A DNA stretch of 64,000 nucleotides from the NCBI RefSeq assembly GCF_000336815.1, contig NZ_AOLG01000047.1:389178-453177 (forward strand). The letters are read 5' to 3'. The position numbers and the translations under genes are program-made. A model generated the notes under the pieces. The model ran no database searches. It saw only the letters and a list, made by a program, of their open reading frames with translations, and was not told the origin of the DNA. Source of the stretch: Haloferax prahovense DSM 18310 (GTDB taxonomy: Archaea > Halobacteriota > Halobacteria > Halobacteriales > Haloferacaceae). Of the stretch, positions 1-8,810 are shown piece after piece (positions within the stretch are counted from its first letter, which is position 1; each line of letters begins with the position of its first letter).

Positions 1-263
1 ACCGGCTTCGACGCCTGCGCCCCGATGTCCCCCAGCCCGAGGACGGCGGAGCCGTTCGAGACGACGCCGACGAGGTTGCCCTTCGCCGTGTACTCGTAGG
101 CGGCGTCTTCGTCCTCCGCGATGTCGAGACACGGCGCGGCCACGCCCGGCGAGTACGCCAGGCTCAGGTCGCGCTGCGTGTTCGTCGGCTTCGTCGTCGC
201 AATCTCGATTTTTCCGGGTGGGTCTTGTCTGTGATATTCCCGTGAGTCGTCGTCCAGTCCCAT
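1..263 (-). CDS. Malic enzyme, N-terminal part (cut by window edge)
   Basis: The first about 87 residues are present, read leftward from an ATG at 263; the rest lies outside the window. The N-terminus reads [20 protein letters not shown] and continues through [12 protein letters not shown] and [20 protein letters not shown], which are hallmark stretches of the malic enzyme family (oxidative decarboxylation of malate to pyruvate with NAD(P)). The family is clear; cofactor preference and any C-terminal phosphotransacetylase-like domain cannot be judged. The 131 bases between this start and the next gene contain only its upstream region. Confidence 0.88.
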   Translation of the reverse strand, partial: MGLDDDSREYHRQDPPGKIEIATTKPTNTQRDLSLAYSPGVAAPCLDIAEDEDAAYEYTAKGNLVGVVSNGSAVLGLGDIGAQASKP

Positions 264-394
264 GACCCACACGTCCTCACGCAGGGGGCAAAAAGCTATT
301 CAACAACGTCGAATTTTGACTTCGACAATAGTCGAACACTCACCGGACGGCGGCGAGGTCGGGACGGTGAATCGACGCCGTCGCGCTCGAAAAA

Positions 395-1501
395 TTACTC
401 CGTTTCGATGTGAAGAATTTCCGGGCGTTCGAGTTCGATGGTCTCCTCGGCGTCGGTCACGGTCCTGGTCGGCCAGCGACCGGTCGTGGTCAGCACTTCG
501 ACGCCCTCGTCGGTGACGAGCGCCGTGTCCTCGCTTTTCGCCCCCTGGATGGTCGGGTTGTAGGCGTAGCCCATCGGCGCGTGGACCTCGTCGTCGGCGT
601 CGGGCGTGGCGAACCACTCGCGGCCGGCGAACCCGGCCGCGCCGCCCTGGTGGTGGTTCAGCCACTCCTCGGACTCGCCGACCGAGTCGTAGGCGTCGCG
701 GATGGCGTCGAACACGTCGCCGGCGGTTCCGCCTTCCACGGCGGCCTCTCGGGTCGCCGCCAGTGCCTCCGTCTCGACCTGCATCGCTCCTTCGTGGCGG
801 GTTTCGAGCCACTCGGGCGCGTCGAACGCGACGGTTCGCGTGCAACTCGCGTAGAGGCCGCCGCGCTGGGCCGTCACGGAGACGAGCGCGTAGTCGCCGA
901 GTTCCTCCTGTTTGGGCGTGTAGTGGCGGTACTTCTGGGCCCGCCGCCCGCTGCCGACGAGGACAACCGGCGCTTCGATGCCCATCGCGCTGAGCGTGAC
1001 TTTCAGGCCGGAGGCGACCTCGTGTTCCGTGTCACCCGGTTCGAGTTCGCGACAGACCCGCTCGACGGCGCTCGCCGCGTCGCGGCCGAGTTCGCGGTAG
1101 GCCTCGATGTCGGCGTCGGAAAGCGGCTGGCGGACGGCCGCGGCGTCCACGTTCTCGAAGCCGGGCACGTCGAAGTCGGCGGCGGCGGGGGTCGGCGAGA
1201 CCGCCTCGACGCCGGACGCCAGCGAGCCTTCGTACCACTGGAAGCGGTGGACGCGAACGTCCTCGTGGGGTACTTCCTCGTGGAGCAGGCGCTCCGCTTC
1301 GATGTTGTCTGTCACGACGTGGAACTCGTCGCCGTCGTAGCCGGCGGCGGCGACGCCCAGCGGCGAGTCGCGGTCGACGACGTTGTCGCCGCCGAGGAGC
1401 CACGCGAAGGAGTTCGGTCGGGCGAACCAGACCGCTTCGAGGCCGTTGTCGTCGAGGTAGCCATCGAGTCGGTCCGCTCGGGATTCGAGTCGCTCGTCCA
1501 T
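395..1501 (-). CDS. M24-fold (Xaa-Pro peptidase/creatinase-like) protein
   Basis: 368 aa from the ATG at 1501 (MDERLESRADRLDGYLDDNG). The open frame runs much further upstream, but it crosses ctaA on the other strand and is not protein-like there. The N-terminal half resembles the creatinase N domain (WFARPNSFAWLLGG) and the C-terminal half the pita-bread fold, with ASCTRTVAFD, NHHQGGAAGFAGREW and KSEDTALVTDEGVEVLT. In true M24 peptidases the first block carries metal-binding aspartates (sDiTRT) and the third an EPG glutamate; here these read SCTRT and IQGAK. It may therefore be a metal-free homologue, as creatinase is, rather than a working aminopeptidase. The fold is secure; the substrate is unknown. 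Confidence 0.85.
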   Translation of the reverse strand: MDERLESRADRLDGYLDDNGLEAVWFARPNSFAWLLGGDNVVDRDSPLGVAAAGYDGDEFHVVTDNIEAERLLHEEVPHEDVRVHRFQWYEGSLASGVEAVSPTPAAADFDVPGFENVDAAAVRQPLSDADIEAYRELGRDAASAVERVCRELEPGDTEHEVASGLKVTLSAMGIEAPVVLVGSGRRAQKYRHYTPKQEELGDYALVSVTAQRGGLYASCTRTVAFDAPEWLETRHEGAMQVETEALAATREAAVEGGTAGDVFDAIRDAYDSVGESEEWLNHHQGGAAGFAGREWFATPDADDEVHAPMGYAYNPTIQGAKSEDTALVTDEGVEVLTTTGRWPTRTVTDAEETIELERPEILHIETE

Positions 1502-1681
1502 GTTCGCGCGTCCAACCGAACCGACTTGAATGGGACGGCTCGGACAAGTGGGACGAAGCCCGTCGGGTCGTCCGGGGCCGGCCGGTTCCGACCGGTGCCA
1601 GCCACGGGGCGGCGCTCCGGGGCGACGCCTTCGAGGACCATACCGACGAAATATAAGTTCGCGCGGTCCTGAGCCACGCGT

Positions 1682-2515
1682 ATGACACCTCGGCTTCGCC
1701 GCCTCCTCACGGGGGCCGCCGCGATGACCGGCGTCCTGATGGTCCTCGGCGTGTACACCGCCGCCTCGGGGGCCGGCCTCACCTGCGCCGGGCGCTGGCC
1801 GTTCTGCGACGGCTTCCTCGGCCTGTTCCCGGCCAACTGGGGCAGCTTCATCGAGTGGTTCCACCGCCTCGTCGCCATGCTCACCGGCTTCCTCATCCTC
1901 GGGACGACCGTGCAGGCGTGGCGCGAGGGCGTCGCGAAAGGCGTCCGCTACGCGCTCGTCGTCGCCACGGTCATCCTCCCGTTCCAAATCGTCCTCGGGG
2001 CGCTCACCGTCACCGAGTACGAGTGGGTCATCCTCACCGCCCACTACGTGGTCGCGACGTCCATCTTCACCGCCGTCGTCGCCGCCGCGGCGTGGGGGCT
2101 CGTCGACCGCGGCATCCCCCGCATCGCCGACGCGGTCAGACTGGCGCTCGTCGGCGCGCCCGTCATGCTCGTCCTCGCGCCCCACGCGTTCGTCTCCTTT
2201 GGCCCGACGACGCAAGCGGTCTACTACGTCGTCGGCCTCGCCACCTACGCCGCGCTCCTCGCGGTCACCCTCTGGGCGAACACCGCCCACGGCCCGCGAG
2301 CGGACGCCTACGGTCGGCTCAGATTCGTCACCGCGCCCGCGAGCGTCGTGGTCGTCGCGCTCCTCATCGCCGGCCGGCAGGTGTACGGTCCGGCGCTCGA
2401 ACTCGCCCACCTCGGCGGGACGGTCCTCGCGCTCGTCCTCGTCGTCGGCGCGGCGGTGCTCGTCCGCGGTGGGCTTCCGGTACCGCAGGCCGGCGCGACG
2501 AACGACGCGGACTGA
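1682..2515 (+). CDS. ctaA: Heme A synthase (CtaA/Cox15 family)
   Basis: 277 aa membrane protein that converts heme O to heme A for cytochrome oxidase. About eight hydrophobic segments are visible. The first external loop holds a cysteine pair (TCAGRWPFCDG). The second helix has the conserved Glu and His of the family (SFIEWFHRLVA), and a further His lies in ILTAHYVVA. Length is slightly below the bacterial enzymes (about 300 aa), as in other archaea. The ATG at 1682 directly follows a TATA-like stretch (ATATAAG, about 1650), so the message is probably leaderless. It is divergent from the M24-fold gene; no oxidase subunit is nearby. Confidence 0.9.
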   Translation: MTPRLRRLLTGAAAMTGVLMVLGVYTAASGAGLTCAGRWPFCDGFLGLFPANWGSFIEWFHRLVAMLTGFLILGTTVQAWREGVAKGVRYALVVATVILPFQIVLGALTVTEYEWVILTAHYVVATSIFTAVVAAAAWGLVDRGIPRIADAVRLALVGAPVMLVLAPHAFVSFGPTTQAVYYVVGLATYAALLAVTLWANTAHGPRADAYGRLRFVTAPASVVVVALLIAGRQVYGPALELAHLGGTVLALVLVVGAAVLVRGGLPVPQAGATNDAD

Positions 2516-2750
2516 CGAGCGGACCGCAACCTGATTGGTCGTGCGCTCGCCCGCTTGTCGGAGCTGGCTTCAATACTCGCACTAATCGCGGCAAAAGTTA
2601 CAACAGTATCGCCAGAAGTTGTACGGCAATCCGAGACCCACGAAGGGGCTGACTCCGTTTCGCGGTTGGAGATATATCCCACCCATCTACACAATTCCCG
2701 GATATTTTTCGTCAATATCGGAACGAATTGATGAACGGACCGAAGAAGTG

Positions 2751-2757
2751 TTATACG
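2751..2757 (+). promoter_or_regulatory. TATA box of the amino acid ABC operon
   Basis: TTATACG lies 25-31 bases before the ATG at 2782. This spacing is typical of haloarchaeal leaderless transcripts and supports the 2782 start over in-frame starts at 2728 and 2773. Confidence 0.55.
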
Positions 2758-2781
2758 GGGCTGTGCTACCTGATGGCTGTT

Positions 2782-3594
2782 ATGGAACGTCGTACCTTTC
2801 TGAAGGGCTCCGCCGGGGCCGCGGCCGCGTTCACGCTGGCCGGCTGTCTCGGCGGCGGCGGCAGCGGTAGCGAGACGATTACCATCGGCTCGGACATCCC
2901 GTACCGTCCGTTCGAGTACGAGACGACCGAGGGCGAACTCGTCGGCTTCGACGTCGACATCGCGGAGGCGGTCTTCTCAGAGGAACTCGGCTACGAACAC
3001 GAGTTCCAGAAGACGAGCTTCGACAGCATCATCCCCTCGCTCAACAACGGGAACTTCCGCGTCATCATGTCCGCGATGACAATCACGGAGGACCGCGCGG
3101 AGCAGATCGACTTCTCGGACCCGTACTTCACCGCGTACCAGACGGTCATCGTCCTCAACCAGAGCGACATCTCCTCGAAGGAGGACCTCCGGGGCGTCAC
3201 CGTCGGCGTCCAGAAGGGGACGACCGGCGAGAGCGCCGCGACCAGCCTCAAAGAGGAGTTCGGCGGCGACCTGACGATTCAGAGCTACGACCAGGTGACC
3301 GGCGCGTTCGACGCGCTCCGGAACAACCAGGTCAGCGCCGTCGTCAACGACAACACCGTCAACGCCGCGTTCGTCGAGCAGAGCGACAACGTCCGGTTCC
3401 TCGAGGGGGCCGGTGCCGCCGAAGAACAGGGCAAGGAGAACGCCCCGCCGTACCTCACCCTCACCGTCGAGGAGTACGGCATCGGCTTCCGGCAGGACGA
3501 CGACGACCTCCGCGAGGAGGTCAACGGCGCGCTGGAGACCATCCGCGACAACGGGACGTACGACGAGATCTACTCGGAGTACTTCTCCGGATAA
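2782..3594 (+). CDS. Polar amino acid ABC transporter, substrate-binding lipoprotein
   Basis: 270 aa. The N-terminus MERRTFLKGSAGAAAAFTLAGC is a Tat signal with a lipobox (LAGC), so the protein is probably exported folded and anchored by a lipid on Cys. The mature part is an SBP family 3 domain: IGSDIPYRPFEY, GFDVDIAEAV, IMSAMTITEDRAEQIDFSDPY and the late GIGFRQDDDDL. Such proteins bind polar or charged amino acids for the permease and ATPase that follow. The start is chosen for its distance from the TATA box; ATG 2773 would add three residues. The exact amino acid cannot be told. Confidence 0.9.
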   Translation: MERRTFLKGSAGAAAAFTLAGCLGGGGSGSETITIGSDIPYRPFEYETTEGELVGFDVDIAEAVFSEELGYEHEFQKTSFDSIIPSLNNGNFRVIMSAMTITEDRAEQIDFSDPYFTAYQTVIVLNQSDISSKEDLRGVTVGVQKGTTGESAATSLKEEFGGDLTIQSYDQVTGAFDALRNNQVSAVVNDNTVNAAFVEQSDNVRFLEGAGAAEEQGKENAPPYLTLTVEEYGIGFRQDDDDLREEVNGALETIRDNGTYDEIYSEYFSG

Positions 3595-3608
3595 TTCGAC
3601 CAGGACGC

Positions 3609-3620
3609 GTTTTTTTATCC
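3609..3620 (+). promoter_or_regulatory. T-run that may be both terminator and TATA element
   Basis: GTTTTTTTATCC follows the binding-protein gene by 15 bases. A run of seven T is a typical archaeal terminator, yet its TTTATCC end is centred about 27 bases before the permease ATG at 3644, where a TATA box is expected. Confidence 0.4.
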
Positions 3621-3643
3621 CACTACCGTGAGAAATACTACCA

Positions 3644-4477
3644 ATGGCTGAATCTTACTCCGAGGGACGAACCGGCGACGGTGAGTACCAAGAGCAGTTT
3701 TTGAACGACAAAACGCTCAGACGACTGGGCGCGGCCATCGCGGGGCTATTCACGCTCGGAGTCGGCGGATTCATCGCGGCGATTATCTTCACCCAGGTCG
3801 ATTTCGAACTCTTCGTGGAGATCATCCACCCGCAGTTCGTCAACGCGTTCCTGCGAGTGCTCGCCATCATCCTCGTCGGGAGTCTGTTGTCCGTTACCGC
3901 GGGCATCTTCGTCGGACTCGGTCGGGTGTCGAACACGGGGTTCACGAACGCCGTCGCGACCGCCTACGTCGAGTTCTTCCGCGGGACGCCGCTTCTGTTC
4001 CAGTTGCTCGTCATTTACGTCGGGATTCCGGCGTTCTGGCCGCCGGGGGAGTTCCCTATCTCCAACTGGCAGTACCCTACAGCCATCATCGGGCTGACGC
4101 TCAACCACGCCGCCTACGTCGGCGAGGCCGTCCGCGGCGGCATCGACGCCGTCCCGGAGGGACAGATGGAGGCCGCCCGCTCGCTCGGGATGTCCTACGT
4201 GCAGGGCATGCGCGAGGTCGTCCTGCCGCAGGCGTGGCGCAACGCGCTCGCCGCCATCGGCAACGACCAGGTCATCCTCGTGAAGGACACCTCGCTCCTG
4301 ACGGTCATCGCCGTTCCGGAACTCATCAGCGCGTTTCGCAACGTCAACTCGACCACGTTCGACCCGTGGACGCCGATTATCCTCGTCGCCATCGCCTATC
4401 TCATGATTACGGTTCCGCTCGGCAAAATCGTCAGCTACCTCGAAGCCCGCTCGGACTGGGGGGGTGACCGCCGATGA
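3644..4477 (+). CDS. Polar amino acid ABC transporter permease (HisM/GlnP family)
   Basis: 277 aa inner-membrane permease. A charged cytoplasmic N-terminus of about 30 residues is followed by several membrane helices and the EAA loop near residues 180-205 ([20 protein letters not shown], then [15 protein letters not shown]), which docks the ATPase. The family marker [16 protein letters not shown] is present. It overlaps the ATPase gene by 4 bases, so the two are translationally coupled. Only one permease is encoded, so a homodimer is expected. It may have its own promoter in the T-rich stretch just upstream. Confidence 0.92.
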   Translation: MAESYSEGRTGDGEYQEQFLNDKTLRRLGAAIAGLFTLGVGGFIAAIIFTQVDFELFVEIIHPQFVNAFLRVLAIILVGSLLSVTAGIFVGLGRVSNTGFTNAVATAYVEFFRGTPLLFQLLVIYVGIPAFWPPGEFPISNWQYPTAIIGLTLNHAAYVGEAVRGGIDAVPEGQMEAARSLGMSYVQGMREVVLPQAWRNALAAIGNDQVILVKDTSLLTVIAVPELISAFRNVNSTTFDPWTPIILVAIAYLMITVPLGKIVSYLEARSDWGGDRR

Positions 4478-5202
4478 GTCTCCTCGAATTCGACGAGGTT
4501 GACAAGTACTTCGGCGAGACGCACGTCCTGAAAGACGTCGACCTCGACGTCGAAGAGGGCGAAGTGTGCGTCATCATCGGCCCCTCGGGGTCCGGGAAAT
4601 CGACGCTCCTCCGCTGTGCGAACCGCCTCGAAGAGATTCAGGACGGCGAGATTCGACTTGAAGGCCAGTCCATCTCCGCGGCCGACGCGGACATCAATCG
4701 CCTGCGCCAGCGAATCGGCATGGTGTTCCAGAGCTTCAACCTCTTTCCGCACAAGACGGCGCGGGAGAACGTGACGCTCGCCCCGACGAAGGTCAAGGGT
4801 CTCAAGAAAGGCGACGCCGAGCGCCGCGCCGACGAACTGCTCGACCGCGTCGGCCTCCGCGCGCAGTCGAACTCCTACCCGAACCAACTCTCCGGCGGCC
4901 AGCAACAGCGCGTCGCCATCGCCCGCGCCCTCGCGATGGACCCGCACGTGATGCTGTTCGACGAGGTCACGAGCGCCCTCGACCCCGAACTCGTCGGGGA
5001 GGTGCTCGACGTGATGCACGACCTCGCCGAGGAGGGGATGACGATGCTCGTCGTCACCCACGAGATGGGCTTCGCCCGCGAGGTCGGCGACCGCATCGTC
5101 CTCATGGCCGACGGCCAAGTCGTCGAGGACTCGCCGCCCGAGGTGTTCTTCGAGAACCCGAAGACCGACCGCGGCAAGCAGTTCCTCTCGAAACTGCTCT
5201 GA
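4474..5202 (+). CDS. Polar amino acid ABC transporter ATPase (GlnQ family)
   Basis: 242 aa. Walker A is GPSGSGKST (about residues 36-44), the Q-loop lies in [10 protein letters not shown], the signature is LSGGQQQR, Walker B is [14 protein letters not shown] and the H-loop is VVTHEMGF. The usual DEPTSALD is DEVTSALD here, a substitution outside the catalytic glutamate. It powers uptake through the preceding permease and overlaps it by 4 bases. An imperfect CCGGG/CCCGG hairpin at 5213-5228 follows the stop. Confidence 0.93.
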   Translation: MSLLEFDEVDKYFGETHVLKDVDLDVEEGEVCVIIGPSGSGKSTLLRCANRLEEIQDGEIRLEGQSISAADADINRLRQRIGMVFQSFNLFPHKTARENVTLAPTKVKGLKKGDAERRADELLDRVGLRAQSNSYPNQLSGGQQQRVAIARALAMDPHVMLFDEVTSALDPELVGEVLDVMHDLAEEGMTMLVVTHEMGFAREVGDRIVLMADGQVVEDSPPEVFFENPKTDRGKQFLSKLL

Positions 5203-5272
5203 GCCGGGGTAGCCGGGCACACACCCGGATTCATCCAACAAGCTTATCCCCCGAAACGCCGCTTGCTGCGGC

Positions 5273-5506
5273 ATGAACTACGCTCCCCGCGAATTCAGTC
5301 ACGAACCGCCCGATTGCGAACACACCAAGACCGTTCTCTTCTGTCAGACCTGCGGTCGCGCCGCCGGTATCGACGAGTGGCCCGAACAGGTGCGCGACGG
5401 CCGTGCGGTCCGACTCGACTGCCCGGACTGCGGCGAGGTCGTCTGGCGCGGACTGGACGACGACGAGTCGTCAGAAAAACGTCGGGCGCCGACGCCGACG
5501 CCCTGA
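5273..5506 (+). CDS. Small zinc-ribbon protein
   Basis: 77 aa with two CxxC knuckles, FCQTCGRA (about residues 23-30) and LDCPDCGEVV (about 48-57), which would bind one zinc. The tail is low-complexity. A TATA-like TTATCCC at 5244-5250 sits 27 bases before the ATG, so the gene has its own leaderless promoter. Small CxxC proteins are abundant in haloarchaea and mostly unstudied; a nucleic-acid or protein adaptor role is only a guess. Confidence 0.75.
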   Translation: MNYAPREFSHEPPDCEHTKTVLFCQTCGRAAGIDEWPEQVRDGRAVRLDCPDCGEVVWRGLDDDESSEKRRAPTPTP

Positions 5507-5541
5507 GCGGGCAACGGGCATCCGAACCGACGACCGCTGTT

Positions 5542-6603
5542 TTACGGAACCATCACTTCGACGCCGACGGTGTCGTAGTCGGTCATCGCGGCCAACCGCC
5601 CGGGAACCTCGTCGAGCGAGACGGTCTTCGTCACGAGCGACCCGGGGTCGACCGCGTCCGACGCGAGCAGCGAGAGCAGGTCGTCCGCGCTCGTCGGCGG
5701 CATCCCGCGCGCCCCGAGGAACGACACCTCGTGTCTCGTCATCCAGTCGGTCGGCAGCGACACGTTCCCCTTTTCGGCCTCGGTCGTCAGCCCGACTTGC
5801 ACGTGCGAGCCCCGCGGCCGGACCGACCGAACCGAGTTTCGGCAGGTCTCCGCAACGCCGAGCGCGTCGAGCGAGACGTGCGCCCCGCCGTCGGTCAGCC
5901 CCCGGATGGCGTCCACGGGGTCTTCCGCCGAGCCGTTGACCACGGCGTCGGCTCCGAGGTCGGTCGCGGCGTCCAGCGCGGAATCGCGTACGTCGACCGC
6001 GACCACGCGCGCCCCGAGGACGTTCGCCACCTGAATCGCCGACAGGCCGACGCCGCCGCAGCCGTGGACGGCGACCCACTGGCCCGCGCGGAGGCCGGCG
6101 CGGGCGTCGAGGGCGTTGTAGGCGGTCATGAACCGACAGCCGAGCGCGGCCACGTCGGTCGGCGAGACGCTCTCGGGGAGCCGAATCGCGTTGTAATCGG
6201 CGGAGGGGAGATGCACCAAGTCGGCGAACGCGCCCTGCGCGGAGAGTTCGAAGCCGAGGGCGTTGGGGTGGTCGCCCGTGCAGACGTTGCCGTGGCCGGT
6301 CCGGCAGTAGCCGCACGAACCGCACGCGAGGTTGAACGGCAAGGCGACGCGGTCGCCCTCCGCAATTGTCTCGACGTCCTCGCCGACTTCGACGACGCGG
6401 CCCGCGGGCTCGTGGCCGAGAATCTGTCCGGACGGAACGGCGTCGTTTGCCCACTCGCCGTGGCCCATCCACGAGTGCCAGTCGCTCCGGCAGATGCCGC
6501 AGGCCTCGACCTCGACGACGACGCCGTCGGAGTCGCACGTCGGGTCGGGGACTTCGGTCACGTCGAGCGGTTCACCGTGTTCGCGGAGGACTGCGGCTCT
6601 CAT
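5542..6603 (-). CDS. Zinc-dependent alcohol dehydrogenase-like oxidoreductase (MDR superfamily)
   Basis: 353 aa. The catalytic-zinc region is ACGICRSDWHSWMG and GHEPAGRVVEVG; the structural-zinc lobe has four cysteines (CGSCGYCRTGHGNVC, about residues 94-108). The Rossmann fold follows with VAVHGCGGVGLSAIQ and VVAVDVRDSAL; the Asp after the second strand suggests NAD. Family members oxidise alcohols, polyols or threonine; the substrate here cannot be inferred. It is convergent with the zinc-ribbon gene. Confidence 0.88.
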   Translation of the reverse strand: MRAAVLREHGEPLDVTEVPDPTCDSDGVVVEVEACGICRSDWHSWMGHGEWANDAVPSGQILGHEPAGRVVEVGEDVETIAEGDRVALPFNLACGSCGYCRTGHGNVCTGDHPNALGFELSAQGAFADLVHLPSADYNAIRLPESVSPTDVAALGCRFMTAYNALDARAGLRAGQWVAVHGCGGVGLSAIQVANVLGARVVAVDVRDSALDAATDLGADAVVNGSAEDPVDAIRGLTDGGAHVSLDALGVAETCRNSVRSVRPRGSHVQVGLTTEAEKGNVSLPTDWMTRHEVSFLGARGMPPTSADDLLSLLASDAVDPGSLVTKTVSLDEVPGRLAAMTDYDTVGVEVMVP

Positions 6604-6690
6604 ACGCGCGGTTCGTCGGGCGACCTGAAAAAGCTCCGCGTGGCGTCAATCTCGGGCGTCGGTGCGGCGGAGACGAGACGGCTGGCCCGC

Positions 6691-8154
6691 TCAGAAGAAG
6701 TCGTCGAGGCCGGACTGTCCGTCGTCGGTCGACGCGTCGGTCTCGTCGCTCTCGGCCGACTCGTCGGCGTCGGCGTCCCGGTCGAGCACGTCGTCGGAGC
6801 CGCCACCATCGCCGTCGGCGGCCGCGGCGTCGCCCTCGATGGCCACGTCCTCCATCCCGGCGAACGCGCCGCCGGCGTGTGCTTCGACCAGTTCCTCGCG
6901 GAGTTCGCCGGCGTCCTCGACGATGGACTGGACCTTGTTCGTCGTCTCGCCGCTCCCGGTGACGAAAGAGACGTGGGACTCGTCGAACTCGTAGTAGGCG
7001 GCCGTGGCCACGGTCAGCTCGCGGGGCTTGCAGTGGTGGGTGATAGCCGAGAGGTACGGAAGGACCTCGCGACGGGCGGTCGCCATGCTGAAGCCACCTT
7101 GCTCCGCGATTTTCCGGACGACGGTGTCGCGGGTCTTGTCGCGGGTCGAGCGGTAGGGTGCGCCGCCGTAGCGCGTCCACCCGCCGCGGGTCCGGTCGCG
7201 GGAGGCCGCGACGCCGGCGGCGAGGTTGTCGGTCGCGTAGCGCCAGTAGGAGTAGTTCTGCGTGGCGCGGACGCGGCCGAGCCAGCGGTCGGCGTTGGCG
7301 AGGAAGTCGTAGGCGCGGGCGAGTTCGTCGGGTTCGTAGACGAGCGAGACCTTGTCCTCGACCCACTTCGTGAGGTCGTCGGGCGTCTCGTCCACGTCGT
7401 AGGCAGTGTAGAGCGCCTCCTGTGCGGACTTTTCCTTGAGGACGGCGTCGAGGAACTCGAACAGGCCGACAGAGCGGTCGCGGTCGCCCATGACCACGTC
7501 CTCCTCGGTGATTTTCTCGCGGCCCTCGGCGATGGCCTGCAGGTCGTTGACGGCCGACCGGAGGTCGCCGCTGTTCATCTCGGCGATGCGGTCGAGGGCG
7601 TCGGACTCGAACTCCAGTCCCTCCTTGCGGCAGATGTCGCGGAGGACGGGGACGATAGAGCGGGCGGACACGTCGCGGAACTCGATTTCCTGACAGGCGT
7701 TCCGAAGCCCGCGGCTCATGTCGTAGAACTCGTTGGCGATGAGGACGATGGGCTGGCTCGACGACTTGACGAGGCGGGTGACGGCGCTGGCCCCGCCGCG
7801 GTCGTAGTTGCCGTGGATGTTGTCGGCCTCGTCGAGGATGACCAACTGCCGGGTGGACGTGCCCGCGGAGGAACCGGCGAGCGTCGCGTTCTTCGCGGCG
7901 CGGCCGGCGAAGCGTTCGATGACGTCGCCGGTCCGCTGGTCCGACGCGTTCAGCTCGACCGTCTCCCAGCCCATGTCGGCGGCGAGCGCGTGGGCCGCGG
8001 AGGTCTTTCCGATGCCCGGGCTCCCGTGGACGACGACGGCCTCCCGGTGGTCGTCCCACGTCTTGGCCCACTCCGCGAGGGCGTCGCGGGCCTTGTTGTT
8101 GCCGCGGACCTCGGAGAGCGTCGATGGGCGGTACTTCTCCGTCCAGTCTACCAT
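6691..8154 (-). CDS. rfcL: Replication factor C large subunit (clamp loader)
   Basis: 487 aa from the ATG at 8154 (MVDWTEKYRPSTLSEVRGN); the longer upstream frame is not used. Walker A is HGSPGIGKTSAA (about residues 44-55), Walker B LVILDEADNI, sensor motifs LIANEFYD and SGDLRSAVNDLQ. RfcL opens the PCNA ring and loads it on primer ends, together with small subunits encoded elsewhere. The C-terminus is an acidic haloarchaeal linker ending in a textbook PIP box, QSGLDDFF, for PCNA binding. The TEKYRP start is the conserved RFC N-terminus, which fixes the start codon. Confidence 0.95.
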   Translation of the reverse strand: MVDWTEKYRPSTLSEVRGNNKARDALAEWAKTWDDHREAVVVHGSPGIGKTSAAHALAADMGWETVELNASDQRTGDVIERFAGRAAKNATLAGSSAGTSTRQLVILDEADNIHGNYDRGGASAVTRLVKSSSQPIVLIANEFYDMSRGLRNACQEIEFRDVSARSIVPVLRDICRKEGLEFESDALDRIAEMNSGDLRSAVNDLQAIAEGREKITEEDVVMGDRDRSVGLFEFLDAVLKEKSAQEALYTAYDVDETPDDLTKWVEDKVSLVYEPDELARAYDFLANADRWLGRVRATQNYSYWRYATDNLAAGVAASRDRTRGGWTRYGGAPYRSTRDKTRDTVVRKIAEQGGFSMATARREVLPYLSAITHHCKPRELTVATAAYYEFDESHVSFVTGSGETTNKVQSIVEDAGELREELVEAHAGGAFAGMEDVAIEGDAAAADGDGGGSDDVLDRDADADESAESDETDASTDDGQSGLDDFF

Positions 8155-8219
8155 TACCGGAAGGAGGACCGAGGCGCGTTTAGTGGTTGCGGAGCGCCGC
8201 GCGCCGGTCGGACGCGGAC

Positions 8220-8612
8220 TCACCACGCCGCCCGCCGCGCCCGGTTCCGGGCGTCGACGAGCAACCAGCCGAGCGCCGCCAGAGTGACGAGGCAGACGAC
8301 GAACAGCGCCACGACGACGCCGACTCGTCCGACACCGGCGTAGTAGCCGGCGCTGTCGATGACGCCGGCGAACAGCAGGCCGAAGGCGACGAGGCTGAGC
8401 GGCCGCGCCCACAGTTGGCTCCGGACGAGTCCCACGCCCGTCGCCAGCAGCGACACGCCGGTCAGCCCCCCCAACACGAGCGACGCGAACAGCGCGAACG
8501 GGTCGGTCCGCGGTTCCATGACGGACCCGTGCTCGACGGTCAACACCCAGATGGCGAGCGTCACGGCTCCCATGACGAGCGCGTAGCCGCCGACCGTTCG
8601 CTCCCAGTCCAT
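8220..8612 (-). CDS. Small four-helix membrane protein
   Basis: 130 aa, MDWERTVGGYALVMGAVTLA. Four hydrophobic segments are visible at about residues 8-26, 41-62, 71-92 and 97-118, with basic residues at the C-terminus. No catalytic motif is seen and I do not recognise the family. It lies upstream of rfcL on the same strand with a 65-base gap, so it may be co-transcribed, but a functional link is not implied. Confidence 0.65.
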   Translation of the reverse strand: MDWERTVGGYALVMGAVTLAIWVLTVEHGSVMEPRTDPFALFASLVLGGLTGVSLLATGVGLVRSQLWARPLSLVAFGLLFAGVIDSAGYYAGVGRVGVVVALFVVCLVTLAALGWLLVDARNRARRAAW

Positions 8613-8810
8613 ACTGACTCCCTTCTGTCAGAGGCGCTCCCGCCACAAATACGCATCTCCGCGTTCTCGCACGGGAGAACGTATGTACGACCGGAAGGTG
8701 TTCGAATCCGACTGCTCTGTCGTCCGCGACCGCTCGCCGGACACTGTCCCGTGCCGACATGTGTCAATATTCAGAAAACTTATTAGCGCCCTCCGAGTGG
8801 ACTCCGTTCC

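Noticed and set aside
2728-2781. Longer start for the amino acid binding protein (TTG/ATG at 2728-2731)
   Set aside because: It would place the TATA box inside the coding region and add residues before the Tat signal.
5263-8343. Open frame of about 1,026 codons on the plus strand
   Set aside because: Runs opposite the dehydrogenase and rfcL genes. It exists because high G+C makes stop codons rare; composition is not protein-like and it covers true genes with catalytic motifs.
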